Shown here: in pieces, positions 1 to 11,991 of the stretch
Numbering within the stretch: the stretch's first letter is position 1
Layout of the letters: the number at the start of each line of letters is the position of its first letter
From: Paragordius varius
Taxonomy: Eukaryota > Nematomorpha
Direction: 5' to 3'
DNA length: 64,000 nt
NCBI GenBank assembly: GCA_964247055.1
Contig: OZ176057.1
Span: 4,650,001 to 4,714,000 of the forward strand
Position numbers and translations under genes: made by a program
Notes under the pieces: model-generated
What the model saw: the letters and a program-made list of their open reading frames with translations, nothing else
Databases searched by the model: none
Told to the model about the DNA's origin: nothing

Positions 1-131
1 TGTCATTTCACAGTTTATATTATTTTAAATCTTATAAAAAATTTTTTAAATATCCATATATATTTCACGTTGCCTGATTTTCGGGTCGAAAATGCGGCCC
101 TCGAAACCATTTGTGTTGGAAAGCCCTGATT
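1..131. mobile_element. Right end of a non-autonomous hAT-like element (cut by window edge)
   Basis: The segment contains GCGGCCCTCG and ends GGAAAGCCCTG followed by ATTTAAAG. Ends of the form ...CCCTG next to an 8-bp A/T-rich site recur in several better-bounded hAT-type elements of this window. The left end lies outside, so the class is inferred. Confidence 0.4.
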
Positions 132-274
132 TAAAGTGACCCCAAATTTTTTTATCCTGTGAATGAGTGTGATTTATTACCCATCCTTATAAATAAAAAT
201 AAGCATATAATTTTTTTGATCCTAACTATATCATATCTTTCTTGCTCAATTTTTACAATATATATTATTATATT

Positions 275-832
275 AACACCTGGATACAACACATTCATTT
301 CAATCCTTCGTATTAAATTGGGGTAGTTAAATACCTTAGGCCTGTTTTAGATTAAATTAAAATATGGAAGGAATCGAAACTATGGCAAAATCTTGCACTT
401 ATATAACATTACTAATCCGAAATATATAAAAATTTTATTCAAAAACACTTGATATTACTTATTTTTTAAGCCAAAACCGAAAGGAAAAATTTTAGTCAAC
501 GTGACATGCGTGCAATTGCAAAATTAAAAAATATACAAAATAATCAGCTTTTTCTATTTAAAATGTATTTTAATGAAAAATTAGCTTTAATTTTACCCTT
601 AAAATTAAACAAAGAAGATATTTTGCAAAAAGTTTTTAAAATAAAAATGGTGTCGAAGTAGGACATGGAACTTTTTTTTCAAAACAAAGTTTTATTTAGA
701 TATTTTGGCATATATATAATTTTTTCAGGAGCATAAATTTAAATTGGGACCTTTTCCTTCAGTAGTTTTATAAAAATGCTAACTCAAATTTAGTCTGGGG
801 TATTAGGATACCCCAATTTGAATCGAAGTGTT
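275..832. repeat. GGGGTATC-family inverted-repeat element, copy 1
   Basis: This non-coding element begins AACACCTGGATACAACAC and ends CCCCAATTTGAATCGAAGTG + TT, so its outer ends are inverted repeats (AACACTTCGAT type). Just inside each end lies a small palindrome, GGGGTATYnnnATACCCC. Copies are found at 2168-2608 and, in reverse orientation, 60176-60752. It has no coding capacity and behaves like a MITE; the superfamily is not clear. Confidence 0.7.
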
Positions 833-993
833 TATATATATTTTCTTGTTTTTTATGTAATAATGAGAATGATGGCCATTAAATTATATAATAGTATAAG
901 AAATAGTATACCAATCAATCCACTTCTAAATAAATGTAAAATAATATGAAAAACAATAAAATTATTGGAACATATCCATACTATACTTTAGCT

Positions 994-1225
994 TAGGGGG
1001 TGTGCGGACCGCGAAAAATTTGGAAATTGCTAGCAAATGCCATAATTACCAAAAACATGCTCATAAAATCTTGGAAATGAAATTTTTAAACATACTTGCT
1101 ACTAATCCCCAATTCGGATAAGGAAACAATTGGTTAAATAAATATCAGTAAGTAGTTTTTTACACACATAAGTATAAAATTCAATATCAATATTTTATAA
1201 ATGTCCCCACGATAGACAACCCCTG
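994..1225. mobile_element. Short non-autonomous hAT-like element
   Basis: The element begins TAGGGGGTGTGCGGACC and ends GACAACCCCTG, imperfect inverted ends of hAT type. It is flanked by CTTTAGCT on the left (986-993) and CTTTAGAT on the right (1226-1233), a 7/8-matching 8-bp target duplication. The interior is non-coding. Confidence 0.65.
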
Positions 1226-1233
1226 CTTTAGAT

Positions 1234-2167
1234 TTTTAGCCTGATAAAACCGTTATTTCAAGTTAAATGAGTTACCTTATAAAGTGTGAAAATTTAAAAA
1301 ACTTTATGTTAATACGCCTATATTGGAAATAAATAATAAAAAACCCAAAAATGAATTTAAGATTACCGGCACAAAAAGATTCCAATAAAAATTATAAACA
1401 TAGTATGGAATTTCCTAATACAGAAATGATAAAAAATGTAGAGATAAAATTAAAATATAAATTTAAAATTTTACAATGTTTATCTTATGGTGTTTTGGTT
1501 TAAAATAATTTTATTATATTTCTAATTTGGTTTTGAACTGGGGTCAAAGTAATACATTATCTAACATTACAATTTTTGAAAATTAAAATATTATATTTTT
1601 AACAAAACTTATGTTTAAGGAAAACAACCTGTATAAAATTTAACATTATAAAGAAATTAATTTTGGCTATAGTAAAAATTTAAATTATACCAACAAAATA
1701 AAAAGCTAAAATATTTTGTAAAAGACAACCATACTTTTGAAATCTTGATTTTTCCTACAAAATTTATATTTTAAGTAATGTAATTAATCATAAAATAAGT
1801 CTATCAACAATATCTCAAGGATTATAAAATCCCTATTTAAGTTGAAAAAATATGGCGTCGTCCGTAAAATAGTGTGATATTTAGTTTTTATGTTTTTATT
1901 TATAATTTATAGTTTTTCTTGTAAATTAGGTGTCAACGCCATATGATATAGTGAATGTATGGTTGGTTAAACATCCTATGTCTTCTACAGTGTATATTAT
2001 TTTTATAATGTAATACTGCATATTATGTTTTAACAATTGTTTTATTGTGTAGTAAATGATGTGATTTTAAGGCTTTTCCTGCTAATATAAAAAACGAAAA
2101 TTTAATATAAACATTATTTAACACTCAAATAACATATCCATACTTTATAATGTATTTGATTTTAAAT
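1234..2167. other. A+T-rich intergenic stretch with one MITE remnant
   Basis: No gene is seen. Around 1666-1860 there are traces of the TA-flanked CAGTAAAAATT family (TAGTAAAAATTTAAATTATACC, AAAGACAACCATACTTTT, then GTCCGTA further on), too eroded to bound. Confidence 0.4.
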
Positions 2168-2608
2168 AGGCCTGGGGTATCCACCTACCCCAATTTGAAA
2201 TGAAAATCGAAACCATGGCAAACTTTTGCACTAATATAACATTAAACCGAAATACATAATAAATTTTTTCAATAATATTTGACAATACTTATTTTAAGCT
2301 ATAAAGGTAAAAATTTCAGCAACGAGACATTTGTATGGTAAAATTAAAAAATAATACAAATAAAACCGCTTTTGCAATTTTTATCAATGTTAGATTAGAT
2401 TATTAAATGAAGGCGTTATATTGCAGTAATTTCGTAAAATAAAAATGGCGATAGTTTAAGGAATCTCTTTTTTTTCAAAATTTTATTTTGATATCATGTT
2501 TATAAAAAGCATAAATTTAAATTGGGACCGTTTCCTTCAGTATTTTTTAAAAATGTTAATATAAAATTAGTCTGGGGTATTTGGATACCCCAATTTGTAT
2601 TGAAGTGT
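2168..2608. repeat. GGGGTATC-family inverted-repeat element, copy 2
   Basis: The copy opens GGCCTGGGGTATCCACCTAC and closes GTCTGGGGTATTTGGATACC + CCAATTTG. The interior aligns by eye with 275-832 (GATTCGAAACNATGGCAAA and AAATTGGGACCNTTTCCTTC). It is shorter than copies 1 and 3 because the left outer arm is missing. Confidence 0.65.
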
Positions 2609-2979
2609 TAAGCAAACTGTTTAAGGAGAACAATTATTTATTTATTATTTACTTCAAAAAAAATATTCTCATTTGTTCGCTAATAACTATTTTTTATATA
2701 AAAATGGATTAACTCTCAATTATTTAATAATGATTTTCATTCTTTTAAATATAAAATACGATGCACCTTAATGTTAATCAATTTACATTAAGTTGGATAA
2801 TTAGGGATACAGTAGCGTATGAGTAAAAAACAACAACTGGATGAAATTACCAGAATTATTTTCCTATCTTATACATTAAATTTTTGTAATATATGGACAA
2901 AATTTATTTTATATTTAGCGCTTATGTATTATTAATTGGTTAATAACATTATTAAATGTCCATTAAGTGGCATACTGAA
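2609..2979. other. A+T-rich intergenic stretch
   Basis: Nothing gene-like or repeat-bounded is recognised here. Confidence 0.4.
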
Positions 2980-3232
2980 CAGTAAAAATTGACATTAAAC
3001 GGAATTCAAAATCAAAAGACAACTTTTCCAAAAGACCGCCGCACGTTTTTAAACTTGATTTTTTTCAAATAATACTCATGATTAAATTGAAAATTATAAA
3101 ATAAGGTTAATTGGTACCACAAGCAATATATATTATACGATTATAATTAAATAAATTTCTTAGCTAAATTTGAAAAAGTACGGTTTTGATTTTTTTTTTG
3201 GCTTTTTGTCTGTTTAAATTTAATTTTTACTG
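2980..3232. mobile_element. Short TIR element (CAGTAAAAATT family)
   Basis: It starts CAGTAAAAATTGACATTAAA and ends TTAAATTTAATTTTTACTG, an inverted repeat. Inside are the family marks AAAAGACAACTTTTCC and GTACGGTTTTGA. Related copies lie at 9819, 10955, 11749, 36319 and 59851. CAGT ends and TA flanks at several copies suggest a Tc1/mariner-type non-autonomous element; here the left TA is not preserved. Confidence 0.6.
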
Positions 3233-3733
3233 TATATATATTTTATAACAATATCGATCATTAAATCATTGAGAAATAAATAACTTTTATTTAAAATCAA
3301 GCACATATGATGATTATTTTTTAGGGTAAATAATTAATGTGACACAAAATATTTGTTTACTCAAAACAGCTTAAGTTTTTATTGAATATTTTTTTATATT
3401 AGCTAGGAATCAAAATTTCAAATTCTTAATTTAATTAAAAATACAACATTTATGACTCAATAATGCGCTTTATGCAATATTACATTAAAATTATTATGTT
3501 AAAGTAATGTGACCAGATATTTTGAACTTGAACGCACTACAAAATTTAAAACAAACTTTGCCTGTTTTTATACAATCGGGTAATTACACAGTTTCCACTA
3601 AATATCCTGATGAAATATAAATCTTGTGATAGGAAAATATCAGGATTATCATGATGCTTTTGGTTTTCTTGAATTAACGAAGGTAATTTACACTTTTATA
3701 GTAGGTGCTCCTATAAAATTGCATAAGGTGCTG

Positions 3734-3791
3734 ATAACTGGGGACGAAAAGTGATGTCAATGGTAAATGGTATATAATATTCTATAATGTA

Positions 3792-3836
<45 letters not shown>

Positions 3837-4033
3837 ATGATAATTGGGTCTAATGTATTTACATATATCAAGGTAAGATGTTTGCTTTAAATTAACTTAA
3901 GGTAAAATAATAATCGTCACACGTGATGATGAGGTTACAATAATATAATAATACTGCACACATATAACTTAAACGGTTAATATAATAGTATGATAAATAG
4001 TTCATTCAACTTAGGTCAGTTACCACTCTAACA
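3734..4033 (-). repeat. Solo LTR of a Ty3-type element (same family as 60938-61225)
   Basis: On the minus strand it begins TGTTAGAGTGGTAACTGACC and ends TCGTCCCCAGTTAT. It aligns by eye over most of its length with the LTR at 60938-61225 (shared GGTAAGATGTTTGCTT and ATAATATAATAATA blocks). No internal coding region adjoins it. The homologous element at 47770-49505 lacks it at the matching site near 49275. Flanking duplications are not clear, and it carries a long (AT)n tract, so it is an old fossil. Confidence 0.7.
3794..3833. repeat. (AT)n microsatellite
   Basis: An uninterrupted AT dinucleotide run within the solo LTR. Similar runs occur near 10222-10258, 16198-16230, 36138-36170, 48898-48931, 49372-49395 and 56963-57006. 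Confidence 0.9.
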
Positions 4034-4784
4034 GTAGCGCAACTTATTCAAATATGTTTTTTGGTGAAAGCTAAATGCTTGATTTCAAGTATCACTAAAA
4101 TAAAACATAAATAAAATGCTAAAAATATTTTACAATTTTTTAGATAAGGGCTCTGAAAGTCTCAAATTTTTTGGCTCTTTTAAAATAAACGCTTCTCTTA
4201 AAAATTCCGACATTGTGCAATTTTATATACTAAATTTTCACATCAACTAAATATATTTTTTTACAAAAATACACACTTTCAAAAATTTAATTAGCAAAAT
4301 TTTGTTGAAACCATATTATTTTGAGCATGATGGAAACGATATAAACAGTTGACATATAACATTTTATATATATAATTCGATAATGTTTGATTAAAATATT
4401 CGTTCGTTTTCAAGTTTATGTTAAATAAAAATTGAGTTTTTTTACAAAAATTCACAAAAATTTGTAAGACAAACCTCAAAATTAAAATTCTAAACTTATG
4501 AAAATGGTCAACATCATCGATTTATTTAAAGGGATTTTTTAGGTTCATCATAATCAATATCATTACTATTTAAGCTACTTAATATAATTGTCGATATGGG
4601 CTTAAAGCGTTATACCAGATCATACTTTAAAAAAATTACGCTTCAACAAAATATCTCAAAATCGTTTATGCAAAAAAATGAGAAAACTTATAAAAATGAA
4701 AGTTCAGGAAAAAAATTAGTAATATCATACCTCCCACCAAATAAGCATAGAAAACGTAAAACCTAATTTTTTAATACTAAAAGG

Positions 4785-5487
4785 CAGGGCTTGGAACCGG
4801 TGAAAAAAAAGTGGAAGCGGAACCGGGGTGGATCCTGAACAAATAGAACCGGAACCCAATTGGTTCTTTTAAATTTTAGTGGTTCCGTAACCGCTTCTTC
4901 ATATTTTGAACCGGTTATTTTCGGTTTCTGACTTTGGATCAAAGGATTTTACAAAATCATTATAATAATAATCCCAACCAAGATATTAACTATTATAAAA
5001 ACAATTTATTATAGATTGTCAAATGTATAGTGAAATATAGTTTAGCATAATAAATGAAACAAATTATAAAATATAATAGGAAAATGTATAAGTACAAAGG
5101 TATAATGAGTGTTAAATGAAGTATGGCATCTAAAAAAATCTTTATTTAACTTTCAAATTTTTTTGCACCATGCATTTTGCTGTTCAAACCGCTTCTCGGA
5201 TGTGAAAAATAAATTAATGTTAAAACTCCTTTCAACGGACACCAATATAACAAGTGTACTATAAATAACCTTGAGTTATGGACTATTAGTTTTTAAAAAA
5301 ACATCCTGCCCAAAAATTGAGATAATCGCTGATATAATCTTAGTTTTAAGTTTGATGTATTTGATATGTAGTGGATAAAATAAAATTTAATAAATAACAT
5401 ATAGGAGCCTGTAATTAGGAGGTGGAACCGGAATCGGGTTGGTTTTATCCTAATGGAACCGGTTCAAGGTTCCGGTTTCAAGCCCTG
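4785..5487. mobile_element. Non-autonomous hAT-like element 'CAGGGCTTGGAACCGG', copy A
   Basis: The ends are inverted repeats CAGGGCTTGGAACCGG and CCGGTTTCAAGCCCTG. The subterminal regions are dense in GGAACCGG/CCGGTTCC motifs on both strands. Flanks CTAAAAGG and ATAAAAGA match at 6 of 8 positions, consistent with an aged 8-bp duplication. It sits inside the 3504-6022 element; copy B of that element has an uninterrupted site. A sister copy lies at 55736-56386. No coding sequence is seen. Confidence 0.75.
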
Positions 5488-6405
5488 ATAAAAGATTATT
5501 TTAAAATCATATGCTATATATAAAAAATTTTATATAATATGTTATGAGAATAAAAATTTTCTATAGAATTTTCCGTTAGATAATTATAACAAAAAATGAA
5601 CTTTTTAAACTTAAACATTTATTTAAATATCTTAAATTAATTTTGTTAATTTTGAATTTTGAGGCACCTCTTGCGGAAGCTTTGAGTGAAAGAATTAGCC
5701 TGATTTATTGTTTCGCCCCTGCCCGAAAGGCTCCAATCCTAAGTTTGTATAATTCAAGCAGAAAATAAAATATTAACCAATTAAAAATAGGCCAATCTTT
5801 GTTTTTACCGCAAAACACACCATTTCTTTACAAATTATGGGGTTATTTATGCTAAATATTAAAATCTAAAATAATTTTTTTGAATTAATAAAAGGTAACT
5901 AATATATATTTTAAAAATTATTTATTTTTTAATTCCAAACAGCAGTACAAAATGAGCGCAGTACTGGCGCAGTTTTTTTCACCATGCACTGCACTGCGAA
6001 GAACAGCCTATCTGGTCACATTATGTTAAACAAGAATACATTCCTTAGTAGTTAAGTAAAGCATTTTTGTAAAAATTATTTGGTATTAATGGTACAATTT
6101 TATAAAACATTTTTTACTGAATTCAATGCCCCTAAAAATCCTTACTGTATCCCTGCAACGAACATATCTGCTTAAATATGGTCAATTATATATTTTGATT
6201 TATGATTTATATTTAAATCCGATTTTAAATAACGGGTTTATCATTTTAGGTTTCATCGATAAATTTTTTTGAAAAAGCTTTAGAGCTAAAATACTGGGAA
6301 CGATTTATAATGAAATCGCAATTCAGTTGGACCTGTGACTAAAATATGAATAAAACACTATCAAAATTTTGATTGAGAAGAATATGTCAGATTCATAATA
6401 TATAA

Positions 6406-7525
6406 CACTGCTCAACAAGGTTTTGCACCACCCCATTATTTTTGCATTTTCTGATACCTAATGGCATGGAAAGGCCAAAACAAAAAAGAAAATTGAGGCC
6501 ACCAATAGGATTTTTCCGAAATTTAATTTTTAAATTTGTTTTTAAATTAAAAATAACAATCATTCCTACATATGTTTAAATATTCAAACGAACAAGTCGA
6601 TACAAGTAATATTCCATGCATGAATAACAAAATTCTAGGCATTAAATAAGATACTAAACAAGCTAAGAGCCAAAGTATTAAAAATCTAAAAGGGGCTCAT
6701 GTATAGTGTGATAGATCCGGGCGGCTACACAAGCTCTGCATATTCCCCAAGCGATCCAATTATGCCAGATATGGCAAAGATAACAATAAGTAATCGTAAA
6801 GCCGATAAGAGAGACTTGCAAGCAAAATCCAGGCAAATTGACATGTCAAATTAACCAATTCACAGAATAAAGTTAGATAAATTACACAATTAAATTGAAT
6901 AAAAAGAATAGGTTACAAATGGTTTAATCCCATAATAGTAAATTCTACTAAAAGTGGCTACACAACATCCATCTGAAATTAAAAATATAAAACAATCAAT
7001 AATTTTAAAAAATAAAGTATATCCACTAGGTATGAATAAAGGATTTTTTGTAAGAACCAACTCAAGAAAAAAAACCTAATAACTCGAAAGGACGAAAACT
7101 AACAAAAAAGTATAGCCTATCTAAAAGCCGAAGGTTTAAACCATAGAATGCCTTTAGTATTTTTTTAAAAATTTTTTTACGTATTAAAAATTCACTTGAA
7201 AGAAAAAGACTAAATTTTGACGTTTAAGTCCGTACTATTTTTTTCTCTCTGATATTTAAATGACATATTTATATTCAAAAGATAGAGTTTAAAACGCTTT
7301 ATTAAATGATATTAAATTTATAATATATTAACATTTTATTATAAAGTTATATTTAATTTTCTCTCGATTTTCTCTTGTTTTTGAAAAATTAAAAAACCTA
7401 TAATATTTCAAAATTCTGATTGGCGGGATCAAAAATTTTTTCACATTCGGTTTTAAAACAAAATTAGTCATAATTTAAAAGTTTGAGTGGTGGTGCTTAA
7501 AAATGTCCAAATTTGTCGACTAGTG
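6406..7525. mobile_element. Non-autonomous CACT...AGTG element, family 1 copy A
   Basis: It begins CACTGCTCAACAAGGTTTTG and ends AAATTTGTCGACTAGTG, imperfect inverted ends. A 3-bp duplication TAA flanks it (6403-6405, 7526-7528). A near-identical copy occupies 14759-15884. CACTG/CACTA ends with a 3-bp duplication point to the CMC group (CACTA/Chapaev type). There is no long open frame, so it is non-autonomous or fully decayed. Confidence 0.75.
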
Positions 7526-7528
7526 TAA

Positions 7529-8930
7529 CTTACTAAGATTGATAATTATAATTAATAATTTATTATTATAAACCAATAAATGTAATTTATATTTTATTTA
7601 ATTTTTACGTTGTTTAACAACAAAATAAATTATATTAATTAATATATAAAATTTAATGATATAAAACCCTACATTTCTTAATTAATGATTATATATGGTT
7701 CAAACAAGCGGTGTCCAACAAAAATAGCTTCGCGGCCGAATTTTTGCATCTAAAATTTAATTGAGTCGCAACTAAATATAGTGGAATAATAAATAATATA
7801 TTAGGTTTTAAAAAAAAGTAAATACTATTGTATATTTTAACAATTTTCGCACGTTCATTGCTGAAATCCGCAAAAAATTATTTAAAAAGTTTGTTTAATA
7901 AAATAATTATATGTGAGATTTCCTAAAATTTACTATTTGAAATTTCTCTCGGGCTGCATGAATAATTTGTGTGTTGAGCACCCATGATTTAATTTAGGTG
8001 TATATATTTGTATGAAACACTTATTCACATGTACACAGTCACATATAGTGAATACATAAATAAACCCAAAAAAAACTTTTTAATTAAAAATACTAAACTA
8101 ACATTCATGAAATATTTTGTCATGTGAAATTCAATAAAATTATGTTTATGGGACGCATTATAATTCATACAAACCATGTTTGTGCCATATGCTAATATTA
8201 TTTTTAAAATGTTGTACGTGTTGGATAATTGATGTGATTAAAACAATACCTTTAACATGAATTCATTGTCTTAATTTGTTTATGTGTTAAAATTCTATCT
8301 CACAATGTTTACGAAAACAAGAGAAACATCTAAAAATGAATCTTATTAATAATAGTGCTATAACTAAAGGGTATTTTAATAAATTGAGTTTATATATGTA
8401 TAAATATATATATCATCAACACCGTTTTTATTAAAGTAAAAATCATCTATATTGACCGGGGATATGTTTTTTATGACTGAAAAATGGTATGCATTTATTC
8501 ATATATAGATTTGGTGGTCTACGGCTTTAGGAAAATAAAAAGCATAAAATCTACATAATATTCTTAATACTCGTAGTTTATAGGAATGTTAACTGTATCA
8601 AATGGTTTGACTGAACTGAACCGTAATCAAATTTATTTTTCACTTAGCTCTGCATTACGGACAAAATGTAAAAATTATTTTTAGAGAACAACCATTCTTT
8701 TTTAATCATTTATATATAATTCATTGAATTAGAGGTGTATATTGGTGACAATCAATTAGGCACTTTTTGATTGCTATTAAATGATTATTATCATTATTAT
8801 AGATATTAAGGTTTAAAAAGTAGGGTTGTCTTTTAAAAAAATATTTTTTATATTTAATTTTTGTCCGTATAATTTCAATTTTTATTGTGATATAGCATGT
8901 AATGTTCCGAACAATATATTAATTCTATAC
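7529..8930. other. Repeat-rich intergenic DNA without a gene
   Basis: A hAT-like short element probably spans about 7706-7991 (CAAGCGGTGTCCAACA ... GTTGAGCACCCATG), without clear target duplications. The stretch at about 8010-8150 (GAAACACTTATTCACNNGTA, CACAGTCACATATAG) recurs at 42327-42450. Around 8815-8893 is one arm of the CAGTAAAAATT family (GTCCGTATAATTTCAATTTT). Confidence 0.45.
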
Positions 8931-9818
8931 AGTTTTGTAACAAAATTAGCTGGTTGTTTCAAAAAATTAAATTTTCTTGTGGTTATATGTTTGAATTTGT
9001 AAGTCAAAGATAAAAATACGATTTAATAACTTTATTTAATTTGCCAAATTCCATCGAAAACTTAGGTTTCAGAATGTTAATAATTATATATATATATATA
9101 TAATAAAATATAAATTTTTTTTGTTCTTCTATGACAAAACAAAACAAACCAAGTCATAAATAATTTATGAGTGGTCCGTAGAAATCCATTTAATATTTAT
9201 ACTGTTTTAAAAAAAAGAATTATGTTTTGTTCACTTTTGAAATGTCTATCCTTTAAAATTTCAAAAATTTCATTTACCTCATATCTGTCACACCTAGTTT
9301 TCAAATAAAAATTCTGTAATTAAATAATAAAATTTTCATTTTTTTAAAAAATATTATATTTTAGTGCTTTAGTTTTCTTTCATCTCTGGCTTTTTCCTAA
9401 TTATCTACTTCATTTTTTTAATTAAAAAGTTTGTTTTGATCTAAGTTTATACCTTTATAACAAATCCAATGGTTTATCCATATATATATTGTGGTTTCTC
9501 ACGTAAAAAAATTTAATTATTTCAAGCCAACTTTATAAAGATATCCTTAACTTTAATCGTGGTTTAACCATATTGCTATTTCATATTTTCTATATTTTAT
9601 ATTATCGGAATTAAATATATACGTAAGTCTCTAAAAATTATTGGAAAATTTTTATACGCGCTATTGTATACTTTAATTAAATAATTCATCCATACTATGT
9701 TTAGTGTAATTTCTATTATTTTCGGCGGTTATTTTCGTAACCTCTACCGTTATATCATGCAAAGCAAAAGTGTATAATCTATGTCCTTTTCAAATAAAAA
9801 ATATTTAATCATTTTTTA

Positions 9819-10050
9819 CAGTAAAAATTAAAATTGACAAAACATAAAATTATGAAGACAAATATTTTTTTCCAAAGACAACCATACAACCTTAATTTTT
9901 CACACATAAATTAGTTAAATTGGATTTAATGAGTTACCAGTATACATTTCAATATCAAACTTTACAGTCAAAACAGTGAGTTAAATTAACTCAAGATTTA
10001 AAAAGTAAGTTTTTTTAAGCAAAAACCCCGTATAATTTCAATTTTTACTG
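9819..10050. mobile_element. Short TIR element (CAGTAAAAATT family) in tandem unit 1
   Basis: It runs from CAGTAAAAATTAAAATTGAC to GTATAATTTCAATTTTTACTG and is flanked by TA on both sides, as expected for a Tc1/mariner-type insertion. The same element sits at the equivalent place in unit 2, so it was there before the duplication. Confidence 0.7.
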
Positions 10051-10225
10051 TAAGAATCCATAAGTTAGTTTGCAGGAAGAATAATAGTGTTGGCATTCCC
10101 CTACAGCGGCAAAAATGGGAATAGTTTTGAAACAGAATTAGCTAGTTGTTTTAAAAAAAATTTCTTGTGGTTATATGTTTGAATTCGAAAGTCATAGATA
10201 AGAATAAAACTTAGGCGTCAGAATG

Positions 10226-10263
<38 letters not shown>

Positions 10264-10954
10264 TAAATTTTTTTTGTACTTCTATAACCAAATCACGTCA
10301 TAAATATTTTATAAGTGGTCTGTAGATATCCATTTAATATTTAATTGTAAATTAAAAAAAAAAATTTTTTCACTTTTGAAATATATGTCCTTTAAAATTT
10401 CAGAAATTTCATTTACCACATGTCTGTCACACCTAGTTTTCAAAAAACTTTGTAATTAAATAATAAATTTTTCATTTTCAAAAATTATTATATTTTGGTG
10501 CTTAAGTTTTCTTTCATCTCTGGCTTTTTCCTAATTATCTACACTTGATTTTTTTAATTAAAAAATTTGTTTTAGTCTAACTTATACCTTTATAACAAAT
10601 CCAATGGTTTATATATCCATATATATATTTATATATATATATTGTGGTTTCTCACGTAAAAAAATTTTAATTATTACAAGCCAACTTTATAAAGATATCC
10701 TTAACTTTAATCGTGGTTTGACCATATTGCTATTTCATATTTTTTATATTTTGTATTATCGGAATTATATATACATGTAAATCTCTAAAAATTATTGGAA
10801 AATTTTTATACGCGCTATTGTATACTTTAATTAAATAACTCATCCATACTATGTTTGTAATTTCTTTTATTCTCCGCGGTTATTTTCGTATGCTAAACAA
10901 AAGTGTATAATCTATGTCTTTTTAAAATAAAATATATTTAATTATTTTTTAATA

Positions 10955-11180
10955 CAGTTAAAATTAAAATCGACAAAAGACAAATATTTTTTTTCCAAAG
11001 ACAACCATATAACCTTAATTTTTCACATATAAATTAGTTAAATTACAATTGATAAATATATGATTGAATGAGTTACCAGTATACATTTCAATATCAAACT
11101 TTACAGTCAAAACAAATTAATACTCAAGATTTAAAAAGTAAGGTTTTTTGAAAAACCCCGTATAATTTTGATTTTTACTG
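10955..11180. mobile_element. Short TIR element (CAGTAAAAATT family) in tandem unit 2
   Basis: Begins CAGTTAAAATTAAAATCGAC and ends GTATAATTTTGATTTTTACTG. It is the duplicated counterpart of the element at 9819-10050. Confidence 0.65.
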
Positions 11181-11748
11181 CAATCCATTAGTTAGTTTGA
11201 AGGAACAGTCATAGTGTTGTCCTTTCCATAAGATTGAGGCATAAATGGGGATTCAAAATATGTCTCATATAGTTAAAAGCTTTACAATAAAGTGTATCGA
11301 AACGATGCATTGTTTTTCTGTATAATAATTGGTAAAAAAACGTTATACAATCTATTATAATTTTTTAGATTTTGTAAACACCGAAGTTAGATAGCTTAGA
11401 AATTTGATTGGAAAACATCTGATTTGATATTATCAAATTTGAAAGCTTTTCATTTGACTTTTGTAGTTTCGATTGGAAAAAAATCCATGTGGAAATCTGG
11501 TGGCAAAGTTTAAGAATGTAAATTATAATATTCAAAATTAATGACTAATGCGCCATATAGGGCTAATGAATGCATATGAAGCCCATTATCTGACATACAA
11601 ATATATTTGAATTTTGGATCGCTTTGGGATACAAACTACCCAAAAAGTATAAATATATTGTATATATGCTTCATAAAAACTTGTGCATAAAATCAAATTG
11701 TGCTTCGATTTAAATAAGTTGATGACCTCACTCCTGTTAATTAGTATT

Positions 11749-11991
11749 CAGAATAAAACCCGAAATTATACGGACAAAACGTAAAAAATAAAGACAATAT
11801 TTTTTTATAGACAAGATCTTGGTTATTTTAGGTATAAGTGATTGTTTTAAATTGCAAGGTCACGATCAATTTATCTGTATTTAGATGATTATTTTTATAG
11901 GATTATTTTAAGTTAAAAAAAGTATGGTTGTCTTTTGAAAAAAAAGGTTTTTAAGTTTGTACGTTTTGTCCGTATAATTTTAATTATAACT
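11749..11991. mobile_element. Short TIR element (CAGTAAAAATT family)
   Basis: Begins CAGAATAAAACCCGAAATTA and ends TAATTTTAATTATAACTG. Both arms carry TACGGACAAAACGTA inward of the ends, on opposite strands, as in the other copies of the family. Confidence 0.6.

Larger units (their letters stand above)
3504..6022. mobile_element. Non-autonomous DNA transposon 'TGACCAGATA', copy A, carrying two nested insertions
   Basis: The ends are inverted repeats: left GTAATGTGACCAGATA, right TATCTGGTCACATT. The element is flanked by a perfect 8-bp direct repeat ATGTTAAA (3496-3503 and 6023-6030). A second copy lies inverted at 47770-49505, also with a perfect 8-bp duplication (AGCGTACT). Two insertions present here, an LTR at 3734-4033 and a hAT-like element at 4785-5487, are absent from copy B, which serves as the empty site for both. 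An 8-bp duplication fits hAT, P or Merlin; I favour hAT but the ends are not diagnostic. No transposase is visible. Confidence 0.8.
8931..11248. repeat. Direct tandem duplication of about 1.2 kb (two units)
   Basis: Unit 1 begins near 8931 (AGTTTTGTAACAAAATTAGC) and unit 2 near 10122 (AGTTTTGAAACAGAATTAGC), a period of about 1.19 kb. The units share, in order, TTCTTGTGGTTATATGTTTG, an (AT)n tract, GTCTGTCACACCTAGTTTTC/ATCTGTCACACC, a CTCTGGCTTTTTCCTAATTA block, TTTATACGCGCTATTGTATA, and an embedded CAGTAAAAATT element. Small indels separate them, so it is not recent. No coding content is seen. Confidence 0.85.

Noticed and set aside
8931-11248. CRISPR-like or satellite array
   Set aside because: Only two long units occur, with no short regular repeat-spacer pattern; the genome is eukaryotic.
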